Below the pieces are notes generated by a model. The model had not been told where the DNA came from, did no database searches, and saw nothing but the letters and a program-made list of their open reading frames with translations. A stretch of 64,000 nucleotides of DNA from NCBI RefSeq assembly GCF_009389715.1, contig NC_052394.1, forward strand, positions 22,446,899-22,510,898, written 5' to 3'. Shown one piece after another: positions 1-13,094 of the stretch (position 1 is the first letter of the stretch; every line of letters starts with the position of its first letter). A program made the position numbers and the translations under genes. Source of the stretch: Phoenix dactylifera. Lineage: Eukaryota; Streptophyta; Magnoliopsida; Arecales; Arecaceae.

Positions 1-2552
1 CACACGTTCGGCTTTTCTTGAACGAATTTCATGATCTCCCATCGACTTCTAACTTTAGTAAATTATAAGCTCATACCCATTCTAAGGTACGAACAAAGTT
101 GTTACAGCCATTACTTATGCCTGTGTTCTTCATTCATCTCCAGCCCCCCATTTGGCAGCCTATATAAAATGAAATGCAAGGAGGATCACAAATCCTGCAT
201 CATGAAAAAGAATTTGAATGCCAAACTAGGAGGCAGGAAATTAGGCCTGCAACACTTCCCACTTCCCTGCCCAATAGCTTGCATAATTTGCAGGATGGAA
301 CAATCAAATAGCTAAAAGACAATGAAATTCTAAAGCAGCAAAGTTCCAAGTGGTCACCAAGATTACCCACTATTGATTCATGAGAACCTCATTTGCAACT
401 CGCAGATCATTCACATGTAATAAGCTTACCTCTCTTGCACCATCTTAGCATTAAAAAATCAAAAATGAAATTTAAAATCATCATCATAGATATGATAAAT
501 TTTGAAGAAGTCAGGTGCTAGATCTGAAACAATAAATTTCAGATCTTAATTCTCTAGGGTTTGGGAACACTCTCACAACCCAGTAGCACAAATCCTCAAG
601 ATGACTACTAAAGAATCTTCAACAAATGTATCTGATAGAAGTTTAAATAGATTTATACTCAAAATTTTGAAATTTCAGCAGAAGCTTTCCCTCTGACACA
701 AAACCTAAGTATCAGCCCTGTCACCATTCTTTCCTAAATCAGTTCCCCAAGAGTCACATTTAAAAATATACTGGATCTAGTCCAAATGGTCTGAAAATGA
801 AAAGAAATGGAGAATAAAGTGTCTGATTGGGGCCATCAGCCACTTATGTCGTCCCCAAAATGCCCCATCCACATCATGCATATTTTCGAACAAATGACCC
901 AAATATCCAACTTCTCACAACTTTCGAAGTGTCACATAATAATCAAGTCCTATCTCCCATGGTTCAGACTCATTTGCACCCAACCTACTAAAGTTGGCCA
1001 TCCTTGTTTTAGTTTGTGGTTAATGAGGACCGCAACTTAAGATGCTTAGTAAATTGATATCTTTTGATGGCCTTGACCTAATACTTGACCAAAGAAATGC
1101 TTACATTTCAGATTGAGAGAATCCGAAGCCTATCTTATATAGTTAGGAAAAAAAATATCAACACTACATCCAATGACGAATTAAAAAAATATGAATGAAC
1201 ACTTAAAACATCAAAACCTTAAATCTAGGGTGACTCACACCAAGACAGGCCAAACCTAACTCTACCAGTAATTTAGGTCATGTTGGACCAACGTATACTT
1301 GTATACAATATAGTATAGAAAAAATGGCACCCTTTTTCAGGTTTGTTGTCCCCCATTTTGAAGGATCAAGCAACCAAGACAACCCAAAACCAACGATTCA
1401 CCCCTAACCTAACTCGTACCATAATATGGCTCCCATCCCAATACAATAGCCTCCAAAATCATAGGATAGGTCTATGATTAAAATCCTATCAAGATACAAA
1501 TGGGATCAAATTACCCAAAGGCATCAGACTGGGCCACATAGAATAATTAAATTATGTCAATAGTCATGCTCAACCTACAACACACAGAGAGAGAGAGAGA
1601 GAGAGAGATTAAATTTAAAGGTGTTGAGCTAGCTTGAAATACAATTTTGTTTATTCCAGAATTTTGAAGGGAGAAAGAGAGTGTGATGTAGATCCTTCTA
1701 TCAAGAAAGATAAAACATATGAGCCAGGTTATTTCTTTTAAAAGAGATTTGGCAAGTTTATCAGCATCGTAAGCTATCTGTACTGTGAATTTATTTTTGG
1801 ACCGAAGGCATATGACTTAACTGCCTATAACCACGGCCATCTTCTCCCGTGGTTGAAGCACAAATCCTGCGCTTCGAATATAGGGATATGACCGCTTAAC
1901 TTTCCTCAGATTTTTCCATTCCAGATGGTGAGGATGGGAGAGGAATTGGCGTGTCTCTAATTCTTTTGACATAAAAACATATGCGATCCGAGCCATTAAG
2001 AAGGCGTTATTTCTATGCATTCCATAAGAATTACAGTAGCCAAAAAAATTTGAAAAGAAAAGAAACAACCCTCGGTTCTCAAACAAACAATCAGACGAAG
2101 AATAATCTATACGTAACCTAAAAAATCGCATATTTGGAATGAAGAAACAGAATCCATAAAGATCACTGAAAGCCTAAATATATTGCAAGAAATAGATCCG
2201 AATTCTAAAACACGACCCACAAGCATCTAAAATTCTATCAACGAACCCCCAACTGGAAGAAAAAAAGAAGCACAAGAAAGGGCACAAATCGCCGAGAGAA
2301 AGCAATAGAAAAGATTCAAACCGGCAAGAACAAACATCTACTAACTCCGCCCACCGGAAATTGATTGATTCAGCGGAACAAATCAGCTAAAGAATGTTAT
2401 AGAAACCCTACCACGTCCTCGCCGGAGGAGAGCTCTCCCTCCTCTCGTGATTTGGGGGACTTCGCCGCCGCGGCCGCGGGCGTAGGGTTTCCAGCCGAGG
2501 GCGCGGGAGAGGCGGCGGTGGCTTTTGACTTGCACTCGTCAGCCTCCGCCAT
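1..2552 (-). CDS. 5' part of an unidentified gene (EEGELSSGED N-terminus), runs off the left edge
   Basis: The best-supported piece is a first coding exon at 2412-2552. It starts with ATG in a purine-rich context, begins MAEADECKSK, is Ala/Pro/Lys-rich and ends in the acidic stretch SREEGELSSGEDV. It stops at a consensus donor (GTG|GTAGGG). Two further pieces fit in phase on the same strand: a possible 14-nt microexon at 430-443 (AG|ATGG...GAGAG|GTAAGC) and an exon starting at 45 that leaves the window and reads RWEIMKFVQEKPNV. Exon 1 is phase 0 and the microexon shifts phase by two, which the third piece accommodates without a stop. N-termini with EEGELSS occur in plant nuclear zinc-finger and RNA-related proteins, but I cannot name the family. 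Exon 1 is fairly certain; the two downstream pieces are tentative. Confidence 0.5.
444..2411 (-). other. long first intron, AT-rich, with a (GA)n tract
   Basis: This stretch would be intron 1 of the left-edge gene. I see no convincing exon in it on either strand. It holds a GA microsatellite at 1585-1608. No transposon ends were recognised. Confidence 0.35.
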
Positions 2553-5500
2553 GGCCGTCCTTCTCCTCCTCCTCCTTTTGGAGAGCTGGGGTGTAAGGGC
2601 GATGTCTCCCTCTCGCTTCGCTGCGGACCGGTCGCGGAACTTCGGAAGCCCTCAAGCGCCGCGTTTAAACTGCGCTACCACGTCATCGTTTCGACAATGC
2701 GAAATGGCCTTCCTGCCCTCACTGAAATCGGTAATTTCCGAAGCCGGCCCTAATTCTGTGCACGGGTTCTTCCGCCGGCGAGTCCGGCGTGCCCAAAAAA
2801 GTACTTACCGGAGTATTCGCAGGCGTCCACGGGCAGACGGGTGTGCAAATGCACGTGATCTTAGCTGGGACGGGGAAGATGGAGTAGTATCTGTACTTAT
2901 TTTCATTTAATCTTAGTTCCCATCGTCCCGCTGGAATATTAATTAAACAATTAATCCATTATTCAAACTTCGCCTTCCGAAATGATGATATCGAGAAGTA
3001 CAGGGGCATTCCCTCCTGAAAAAAAAAAGTTTAATTAGAGTTTAAAAAATAGTATTTCTATAAAAATAAAATTTTTATATTTTATAAAAAAAATCATGTA
3101 GGTATGACAAAATTACTTTTTCACCTATTAAAAATCAGAATTTTTTTTTCAAAAATATCTTTATGTCGTAAAAATCCGTAAGTAAGATTTTTGGTATAAT
3201 ATATATTTCATACAGTTTTTACTAGATGCTTAACTAAATATAAATTATTTTGAAATATGCTATTTTTTTAATGATGAAACAAGCATATCAAAACCATTTT
3301 TTTAAATATCATATTTTTAATTCTTTATAAAAAATATTTTAGTGAGAAAAAAAATTATAAACCAAATGGGTTCTAAGTATTTTTTATTTGAGACCTTCTC
3401 AATCAAGAACAGCAGATCAACACAGAAATATTTACTATGTACGGCAACAGAGCCAATAGGGCCATTAAATTGATTATTGTGGTATTGAATGATCATGGGA
3501 AAAGAGATAGTGCAAGAAGGAAAATATGAATACAAAGCGTTTCTTTGATGTCCACCATTCGCTTTAGTTTCCTGCTATGAAAACAGCATACAATTTAGAG
3601 AAGCTAGGCTTTGACCCCTGATATGCTATTACCTGACTAACTAATTTACAAGCAAAGTACCCCCCACAGTCCAGAAGATTTAAAACAAAATAAATATAAA
3701 TAAATATTAAAGAAAATAGAACATAAAGATATATATATATATTAAATTTTTAAATCATGACTATTGAAAAAGAAATAATATTTCTTGCAAAGCAAATTAT
3801 GTAAACAAGTAGTTGCATTATATATAAATACTAGATGGCACTAGTTGAGGAGAGGACAAGTAGATGAGATACAGGTGAGGTTCCTGTACTTGTTGCTTTG
3901 TAATCCTTATTCACTATAAATACCCAACCAACAGCCTTTCAAAACCAAAATTATCATTTTTCTTTTTTGTGCAAAAAAACAAAAAGTCAAATATTGAAAA
4001 TAAATATAAGCAAAACACCCAACCCCAAACAAAACGATCGTTGTTTTGAGGAATATAGAGGAGGATCAAATCTTAGAAATTAATATGAGCAAATGCCGGT
4101 CCCCAAAATAAAAACCATAAAAGAAAAGTTTTTAAATAGAATCAAGCAAAAAAACTAAAGTTCAACATTTGATTTTATCTAGCAAATCCCATTCTCCAAA
4201 ATTCATGTTTTAAAACATTGGAAAAAAAATTGACTAAGAAGATTGTGAAATAAATCAATAATTATATCTTGAGAAAGCCATCGCTCTTTCCGCGAACTTG
4301 CATTGCATTCAATTTTACAAATTGGCCGATCTGATGGGCAAGAAAATACATAAAAAGAAACCATCAAAAAAAATTCCTAGTAGATAAAGAGAAATAAAAT
4401 GGATCTCAATTTAATATACTCATATTTGCGTTGATTTGATCGAGAATCTTTACCCTCTTCTTCTTGCCAATATCTCTTGAGATAGCATCAAAGCATGTCT
4501 CTATCTCACTATCTCGAGATCAGTGGAGAAGAATGGAGGAGAGGTTTTTTTTAATTGATTTTGATTGAGAAGAATCATAATTAATTAAGAAATGGTAAAT
4601 CTTTTTTTCTTAACCAATGCCCATTTTTTCACTTATATTTATTTGGAAAATTCTTGATAAGCAGGCGATTTTTTATTTCAAAATCTAACTCCTAAAATCA
4701 TGAATGAGTAGAAAAAATTCTTACTAGTTAAGAAATGTTAAATCTTTTCTTTTTAACGAATGCTACTTTTTTTCCTTATATCTATTTGAAAAGTCCTTAA
4801 TAAGTGGGGGGTTTTAAATTTCAAAATCACAATTGGAATGAGATGGTTTTGGATAATATAGTAGTGTTGTTGTCTTTTTCTGATTTTTTTAAATTTTAGT
4901 GAACATTTTAGAGAGGCGAGACATTTCTTTCTCTCCTATCCATTTAATAGATAAGAAATATTCATGAAGAGAATCGATATTTCTTATTTCTTCTTTCTTT
5001 TCTTGTATATTACGAATGACGGGAGGGAATGTCGTATTTACTAATAACCAAATTTTATGTCTTTGTCTAAAAAAAAGAAGAAGAGCGCTAATTAGACAAA
5101 GATAGCTGCTAAATATATATACCAAAAACTCCTACAGAAATCAAAATGTTGTTTATTCGCCTCTTGATAGAATGTTGAATTTTACATGCTTGTTTAAACA
5201 CAACAATTTAATGGTTCATTAGTTAAATAAACATGCCCCTCATTCAGTACCTGATTATGATTTGGGCAATTTGAGGTCTTGGGTGATCGGAACATGTGTT
5301 ATTATTTATCAATCCAAGGCTTGTACAATTACTCCAAACAATGGCCCAGTAGACGCACTCCCATTTTTTTTATTTTTTTTAAATACTAACCATGGCAAAG
5401 ACTCTTTCGTTTTATTATAGCAGAATGTTATATAGAATGGTAATATGATTTTTTGCTAAGTGTTATTTCTTTCATAAAAGAGAAGAGGAGAGAGGGGAGA

Positions 5501-5834
5501 GGGGGGAGCAAAGAGGAGAAGGAGAGAAGTTTCTCTTTTCATGTAAAAAGTGCGCATACTTTTTTAATTCCATGGTTTTTGACACAATTTTTGATTATAC
5601 ATGGACATCCTTCAAGTGACAACATATATGAACGTGGCTAGGCTAGGCTTAAAGGCTTAAAGATATATTGATTATAGCATGGCTAGGCTAAAAGATATTC
5701 AATAAAAATATTTGATTAAAAGATAAAAGTATGCGGTTAAAATATAACATAATATTTTTTGCTCTTGCTTGGGAAAAGAAATGATAAACCATATAAATAC
5801 TAAAAATGCAAATGAAAAAGGCTTAAAAGTAGTA
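2553..5834. other. AT-rich intergenic region
   Basis: No coding signal is seen on either strand. The first few hundred bases are GC-rich and would hold the promoter and 5' UTR of the leftward gene. The rest is strongly AT-rich, with A/T homopolymers, a short (AT)n run near 3728-3742 and a tandem duplication around 4.6-4.8 kb. Confidence 0.5.
4587..4840. repeat. diverged tandem duplication, period about 143 bp
   Basis: The motif AAGAAATG(G/T)TAAATCTTTT begins at 4587 and again at 4730. In both copies it is followed in the same order by a C-poor TTTTTC(A/C)CTTATAT(T/C)TATTTG stretch, a TCTTGATAAG/CCTTAATAAG stretch and TTTCAAAATC. The copies differ by many substitutions, so the duplication is old. 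No function is apparent. Confidence 0.6.
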
Positions 5835-5908
5835 TGGCGTCGCCCGGACTCGAACCGGAGACCTTCAGTGTGTTAGACTGACGTGATAACCAACTACACC
5901 ACGACACC
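5835..5908 (-). tRNA. tRNA-Val (anticodon AAC)
   Basis: On the minus strand the 74 nt fold as a full cloverleaf. The acceptor stem GGTGTCG pairs with CGACGCC with one G-T wobble, followed by an A discriminator. The anticodon stem TCAGT/ACTGA encloses the loop CTAACAC, so the anticodon is AAC (5872-5874 on the plus strand). The T arm has the canonical GGTTCGAGTCC. There is no intron and no encoded CCA, as expected for a nuclear gene. An internal A box (TGGTGTAGTTGG) and B box (GGTTCGAGTCC) for RNA polymerase III are both present, so it looks functional. Confidence 0.95.
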
Positions 5909-6062
5909 TGAACGGAAATGAGTCTTCCCTATCAAACTATTCAGATCTGTCCCCCCCCCCCAAGTCCCCCGCAAAGCCCCCAACCCTACGGAGCCCCGCC
6001 ATCCCCCAAAACTACCTGTTTCCTAAAACCCTAGTTATCTCTTCCAAAGCCGATCGACGACG

Positions 6063-9000
6063 ATGACGAGCTCTTTGGATATGTCCCTCGATGACCTCAT
6101 CAAGAAAAACAAGAAGTCGACCGCCGGCAGCGGTGGCGGCCGGGGGCGGGGGAGAGGGTCCGGCGGCCCCGCCCGCCGATTCTCGGACCGGTCCGGGAAC
6201 CGCTTGGCGCCCTATTCGACGACAAAGGTACGCCTAGGGTTTTCCCCACCGATCCCAATCCCCCAAAGGACTCCATCTTGATCTCCATCTCCATCTCGAT
6301 CTCGATCTCCTCGGGCGCAGTTGGGCTATCCGATGGCGCCCCTCTGGAAGCTAGTATAGGGTTTCTGATTTCCGTCTTGTTTATCGTTCATGGAAACGAT
6401 TCGATCTAGGCGCCCGACGCGGCGTGGCAGCACGATATGTATGCGAATCAGACGGGGGGTCATTCGGCTCCGGCGGCGAGGGTTTCTGCTATCGAGACCG
6501 GCACCAAGCTCTACATCTCCAACTTGGATTACGCTGTCTCCAACGAGGACATCAAAGTAATCACCGATATTTTTCTAGTTCTAGTTCTAGTTCTAATGAT
6601 TTCTCTTTGATTTCATTACCTAGATTAGTGGTGCTTTGCCGATTCTGACCAAATATTCTATTTTTTCTTTTCAAATTTTAGTTTTCCGAGGTTAATATGA
6701 CTTACCTTTGATTAAATAGCATGGTTCTCATTTGTAGTTTTCAAAAAGCTGTTTAAACATCTCTGCTAGATGGCATCATTTATAAATGGCCGGTGGTTGT
6801 TTGTTTGCTGCGTGTGTATCAACCATGAAGTCTTGTTTTTGCTCTCTATATTTCATCCCCATCCCGTTGTTTTTGTGTATACTGGAATCTGTAGTTTTAC
6901 TTTTAGATTTGGATTCCAAACTCCTTGTTTTGCATGTACTTTGTACTGCTTATTGTAGTTTGCCTTTCATTATGCTACTTTGTGCTGCTTATTGTAGAGT
7001 GAAGTATAGACTTTACATAGGATAGTTTGGAGCTTGGGAATTCGAAAATCCTCTGCTTGAGGAATGCGGGTTGTTGGTTTCCGACCAAAACAAAGGGTAA
7101 GGAGGTGTATGACCTGTGGCGCATGTAGGTGTTCTTTCATGCACGAGAACATAGATCTAGTATTCCTCACAATGCCAGGCACTTCACCATCAGCTGATAA
7201 AAAAACTTGCAGATCCAGCATACTACGTGTCCCTGTGAGTCCAATCATTCCTCACAAGATGTTCAGAAGAATTTGAAGGGGAAGAATGAATATGGGCAAT
7301 TTGGTTCAGTAACATTCTATACTCTCTTGTTGGAAACTCTGAGAAATCAGCCAGTTGGTATAGTGCCCTTCACGTTCTGGACACTGTAGCAACATTTAAG
7401 AAGAAAGGTAGATACTTACATGATGCAATTAGCCCATCACAATGCATACTAGTGGAATGTGAAGAATAGAAGCAGTAATTATGGATTGTGTGTCCAAGTC
7501 ATTGGTTGATGGAAAAGGAGTTCGATTGAAAAGGAAGACAAAAGATAGAGGCCGTTGGATGCCACACAACACCATTAAATCACACTCGCAAACCACAACC
7601 ACACATTATTGTGCTCTTTATCTATCATGTTATTACTTTCATGAGTTTAAGGAAGTTTGATAATTCAGTCCATCCCAGTCCAACTTGTTAATGTGTTTAC
7701 GAAAAGCATAGCATGCCAATGCATGCTATTCCCTTTATTTTTCTTAGTGAAGTCTGCATGCAGCTGGTTTCTAAGCAAAATCCTTGTTTTTGCTTTTTCT
7801 CTAATAGAATAAAATGTGCTGCATAGATATCCATCTTCTCATATCTCATGTTCCTTTCTTTCCTTCCTTCCGTCCTTTCTTTCTTGCAGGAACTCTTTTC
7901 GGAGGTTGGCGATCTCAAACGTTACTCGATCCATTATGATAGGAGTGGAAGATCAAAGGTATATCATTGAACTTGCGCCTAGCTTGGATGCTCTAATGCT
8001 TTTATATCTTGCCTTAGTCCGTAATCTCTTCTTTTAGGGAACGGCTGAAGTTGTTTTTTCAAGGCGGGTGGATGCTCTAGCTGCTGTCAAGCGATACAAC
8101 AATGTGCAACTTGATGGGAAGCCAATGAAAATTGAGATTGTAGGAACAAATATTGAGACACCTGCTACTGGGCCGCAGATTTCAACCAGGGCTTTCGGAA
8201 GTATTAATGGCGCCTCCAAAAGGTTGCTACTTATAGCTCTTCAGCTGAGATATGCTATTTTCTATAGTTTTTATATTGAGACTGTTGCTTCTGAACTCTA
8301 CTTATTTGGTGAGTTGCTTTCATATTCTCCGAAAGACTTTTTCAACATGATATTCTTACTATGTGCATGCATGCATGTATACCCTTTGTTGTAATAAATT
8401 CCTGATAATTCTGTTTAAAAAAATTGTTCTAGTGCGATTGTCATGTATTATGTGGCTTTTTTGTCATACATCTGGTTCTGCCGAAGTGATAGCATGCAAA
8501 TTTGTAATTCAAAGAGGGAAACGAAAGTAAGGATAATTAATTAATACTAAAATAACAAGTCAAGTAATTATTTTATAGTAATTAATTAATATTTAATTAC
8601 TTGATTTGTTCATCACTCGACTTTTTACTTTTTTTAATATTATAGTACTTTTTTATTTTTATTTTATAGAGTATTTTTATATTATATTTTATAGAGTATA
8701 GACATGAAGTGGTCATGATGCTTAAAGAAGTGGTCATGATTATCTGAACAGTCACTTTAAAGCGCCACCAGTAAAATGAGAAACAGTATCAGTGCTGACA
8801 TGGGAATATGAATCACACTGTTTGGGGATTCGTTGACTATTAGTCAACAAAAATATATTAAATTAGAGGGAATGCAAATGAAAATAAGGGTCTGCTTCAC
8901 ATAAATGTTTCCTGTCATTATTGTTTTTTGTTATCGTATATCAACGTTCAAGGAAGTAAAGAGCTGAAGATGTTTTTGATGAAAAAAATGTAGCATTGCA

Positions 9001-12000
9001 GTTGAAGACTCTGAATTCTTTTGGAGTTGTACGTAACCACCAAATTGTTGCGCATAACCTTAAAGTGAACTTTAATAAAACCACTGTAAGATTGGTTTTG
9101 CTGGAGACTTGTAAGTTAGTATATTGTCAGGTACACTTAATTGAGATAAACTTACTGGAGGCTTTGGTTGATGTAGGAATTTAATTGAGTTGAATTGGAG
9201 GGGAGCACTAAAAAAAAATCAAACTGAAGGGATTTGTATTCATAGAGTTAATATCCTATAAATTTGTAAGGCTGATGACAGGTAATAATTTACTAATCGC
9301 ATCTTTGCCAAATGATCAAGATTGATGGGAGGTCAGCTATTTATGGCTTGTAAGTTTATGATATTTTGTGATGTAGGACCAATTGGCGATGACCTACAAT
9401 GTGTTGGTGGACTTGGGAAAGGGATTTAATGACGTTTCAAGTCAAGAAATCTCTGGGTTGTCCTGTTAGAGAAAACATCTTTTTTTGGGTAATTGTAAAT
9501 TTCAAGAGGGCCAAAAGTGTTCTTGTTCTAGGTGTTGGCAAGAGATATGGGTCCTAAGAACAAATTTCTAATAGTGATAGGTTGATTGACAATTGTTCGC
9601 AAAAAGAAAAATTCAGATTAAAATAAAAATAAAAGGCAAATAAGACTTAAAAGACTGCAAGTAAGAGTAAATAGAAAAACTGTGGAGATAATAGAAAAGA
9701 GTAGAGATCAAGAGAAGAGAGGGACATAAGGAGGAGGGGATAGAAGGGTCGAACCTAGCCTAAAGAGATCCTTTCTTCATTCAAAATAAATCATGTGCCG
9801 TGCTTCTAGTGGCTAGCCATAAGGTCCTTTTGATGATCTTACATGACTTGCAAGTAAACCGGGCCTCTTAACAAGCAAGAAAGTAATAATCAAAAACTTT
9901 TACCTTATCATTTAGCCAACCCAACAGATATGTAAAGTAGGACCCTTTTATAGAAATCCCACCTAGTCCAGGACTCTAAGGCCCTGTTTGGGAGATCTTT
10001 TAGAGGGCTAAAAAACACTTTTTAGATGCTTTTTGGCCTTCCAAAAGCTCTTTTAGATAAAATAGGGATGTTTGATAAAAAATTTGGAAAGTTGTTTTAG
10101 CTTCAGAAAGTTAAAAATAGCTTTTTGGGAGAAGCTCCATTTTAGAGCTTTTCAGAAAAGTACTTTTAGGCCCCGTCGGAAAGTTGTTTTTTTGACCAAA
10201 ATATCCGTGATAAAATATAACAATTACACAAAATGTTCCTTTATAATATGAAAATCTGCAAGAGGATGAAAAATTAATTTACACTAATAATTATAATATT
10301 TTATATCTTTATTATTGTACTATACTATAAATATAATATTATATGATATTATATCATAATACATTAATATGTTTATGTTAAATAATTTAATATTATGTTA
10401 TATTACGAAAAACTAATTTACGCTAATAATTATAATATTTTATACCTTTGTTATTGTATTATACTATAATTATAATATTATATTACATTATATCATAATA
10501 CATTGATATGTTATGTTAAATAATTTAATATTATATTAAATTATTATGCTATAGTATACAATATTATATTACTATATTATAATAATATTATATTACATTA
10601 TAGTAATATTATACTATATCATATATTTTTGTATTAATACATATTATATTTTATTATGCTCTATTGTATACTACTATGCAATGTCCTTTATGGTCATTTT
10701 GTCATAGCAAAAGTACTTTCTTAGTTTGTTTACCAAACACATGTTAAAGTGCCACAACACTTTAAAAATATAATTACCAAATAGCAAACAACTTTTTATA
10801 AAAGCTCTACTTCAGAAAGCTCTACTTTCCAGAGCTCTATTTACAAAAGCTCTACTGCCAACAGCTCTTCCAAACGGGGCCTAAAACCAATTCTAAGAAT
10901 TACATGAATACAAGTCCGAAAAATACAAGAAAATACACACTTTTTTTAAAAAAAAATTCCATCATTTTGTGATCTGAAATGGAAGCTCTTGACTTTATGA
11001 ATTATGTATTCCTTTTTTGAAAGGAGTGCTAATGTTTGAAGAACGACGAATTGTTTGCATTGTGTACCTTTTGAGACATACTTGTTTTATGTAATGGCTT
11101 CTTTCTATGACTTTATAAAAGGTAAACATTTGATTAACTAATCTTTTTTTTTGAATATATTTTGTTTTCCATCACTAAAAGTTAAGGCCTACTATTGATT
11201 CTTCTAGACTAAGATGCATGTAGCTTCAAGTAGGGATGGCAATGGGTCAGGTATGGGTTGGGTAGGCCATCACCTATACCTGCCTCGTACTTTCCTTGGG
11301 GTAGGGTGGATAGATTTAGACTGTGTGGGTTGGATGGATATAGGTCAAATAATGCTACAAAAATCTTTTTTTTTAAACAAATCAAACAAATAAAAAAGAA
11401 TATAAATATAAATGGTAGTACTTCACATAATATTCAACAAAATAAGAGTCAAAGACAGAGACCATAACAAACCAAATTTTCAATAATAATAGAAATATAA
11501 TAAATAAAGATATTATTCTTTAGGAAGTCAGATGTCTCTTAAACTAAGAAAAACAATCAACTAAAAAATTGAAAAACTAAGCATCATGGCATGCAACCTT
11601 TTACATGTTCGATCTTTCTTATGAGTTGAGTGACTAGACAAAGGGTTGGAAGGGTATTTGTGAAGAGTTATATATATCTGGATTGGATTTGAGGCGGGTT
11701 TTACCATTTCCCACACTCACCCTTGATCTACTCTGGATTGGGTAAAACTTGCCCCATTAGGGTTGGGTCGGTCAGGTACCCAATGCAGCAGAGTAAATTG
11801 CCACTCCTAGCTTTAGGCGCATAGCTCAGCTATCAACTTGATGGAGGACCATCCATTAAGAAGGAATTTATGCACAATTATGTAAGGCACAAATATAGAA
11901 ATTAGGGAATTTTATTTTTATGTGGATTCTAGAATTTTATGTGAACTCTAGAATTTCATTTTTATGTGGACTCTAGGATTTATCTTATTAAGGTTTTGGG

Positions 12001-13094
12001 ATGGCTATATAAATCCATTCCTTTGGTAATTGAGAACACAATTTGCATTATTGAGAAGATAGATTATTGAGTTGTCTTCTTTCTCTCCCTCTTCTCTTTT
12101 CTCCCCTATTCTTCTTCTTCTCCACCCTCTCTCTCTCTCATTCTTCTTCTGTCCTGAAACTAGGAGGTTGGCTAATTAAACCAGCTTGTAAATGGGGAGG
12201 AATAGATAACTCTTCATTAGTTATATTCCATCAATTGACAGATGCAGAGAAGTGCATTTTCTAAGCCTTACTCGAGGTTTCTTTTCCTCTTCTTGGAGTC
12301 TGAAGGACACAAGAAACCTGATTTTTTTCCCCCACCAAACTTCTTCATTATATTTCTTACTGCCATTAGTTGGGATTAGGCTTGCTTTTCATTTTCATGA
12401 GATTTATTTGTGAAGCAAGATCTAGTAGTCAAGACTAATGTTTTTCAGCAAATTTAAGCAATTACAAACTGGAATATTCATCAACTTCTGTCATGATATA
12501 GCAGCGGAGTGGTGCCTATGCTTTATTTGCTTGGATTACTCCTGTTAGCTGTCATGATGAAAGGTTTGAAAATTGCCAAACTTTTTAGTTTTAATAGCCT
12601 GTCTGGCTTCTGTCAATGTAATCACCTTTAATTCGAGGACTGGCAGTCTTTTGAAGACATGCTGATCGATTACTGAATTACTTTGTTTTATGCCTGAAGA
12701 AGGTTCTTTATTATTTTCTCAATACAAGTCAAATCCTTCTTCAGAACAGATATGTATCTGTGTGTATTGCTTTTCTCAGGATTCCAGTTTTCTCTTTTCC
12801 TTCATTTGTGTTCTTGTTCCACTCTACTATTTCATTATGTTTATTTAGCTTGTTGTATATCTTTCTTCTGAAAATCCACTATTGTAGCAAACAAATTGGT
12901 CAACTGAACTGGCATTGTAATGCAGCAGTGGACCTGGGAGTGGCAGCTCTACAGGATGGCCACGAGGTGGTGGTGGTGGCCGCAGACGGGCAAGGGGCCG
13001 TGGACGAGGTAGAGGCCGTGGTAGTCAGGTTACTACTTCAGATCTTGATGCTGACTTGGAGAAGTACCACACAGAGGCAATGCAAATCAACTGA
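6063..13094 (+). CDS. ALY: ALY/REF mRNA export adaptor (THO complex subunit 4), five exons
   Basis: Exons are 6063-6227, 6410-6556, 7890-7958, 8038-8222 and 12926-13094, giving 244 residues. ALY is a nuclear RNA-binding adaptor of the TREX complex that recruits the helicase UAP56 and the export receptor to spliced mRNA. The N-terminus has the UAP56-binding motif (MSLDDLIKKNKK, residues 7-18), followed by an RGG-rich stretch. The RRM spans about residues 86-162, with RNP2 LYISNL at 89-94 and an RNP1-equivalent strand GTAEVVF at 128-134. A second RGG-rich region follows, and a C-terminal UAP56-binding motif (DLDADLEKYHTEAM) ends the protein. Length and domain order are normal for plant ALY. The last intron (8223-12925) is unusually long and has collected transposons. 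The final acceptor is a NAGNAG pair, so the last exon may start at 12926 or 12929, a difference of one serine. Confidence 0.93.
9980..10881. mobile_element. PIF/Harbinger-like non-autonomous DNA transposon
   Basis: The ends are GGCCCTGTTTGGGAGA and, read inward from the other side, GGCCCCGTTTGGAAGA. They are imperfect terminal inverted repeats continuing into AGAGCT-rich subterminal sequence. The element is flanked by TAA on both sides (9977-9979 and 10882-10884), the 3-bp target duplication of PIF/Harbinger elements. The 902-bp body is AT-rich with TAATATTATATT runs and has no transposase. A close relative lies at 35817-37321. Confidence 0.8.
11231..11809. mobile_element. hAT-like non-autonomous element
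   Basis: It starts TAGGGATGGCAATGGGT and ends ATTGCCACTCCTA, which are inverted repeats of the TAGGG(A/G)TGGCAAT type common in plant hAT elements. It is flanked by 8-bp near-duplicates (GCTTCAAG at 11223-11230, GCTTTAGG at 11810-11817; two mismatches). The body shows GGGTTGGGT/ACCCAA-type subterminal repeats and an AT-rich centre without transposase. It lies in the last ALY intron. Confidence 0.75.

Larger units (their letters stand above)
8223..12925 (+). other. 4.7 kb last intron of ALY
   Basis: The intron begins GTTGCT and ends GCAGCAG. Apart from the Harbinger-like element (9980-10881) and the hAT-like element (11231-11809) it holds an AT-rich segment at 8500-8700 with inverted TTAATTAAT runs, and otherwise nothing recognisable. 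No second gene is seen on either strand. Confidence 0.8.

Noticed and set aside
2365-2910. 181-residue plus-strand open frame
   Set aside because: It is antisense to the GC-rich first exon and leader of the leftward gene and has no family resemblance.
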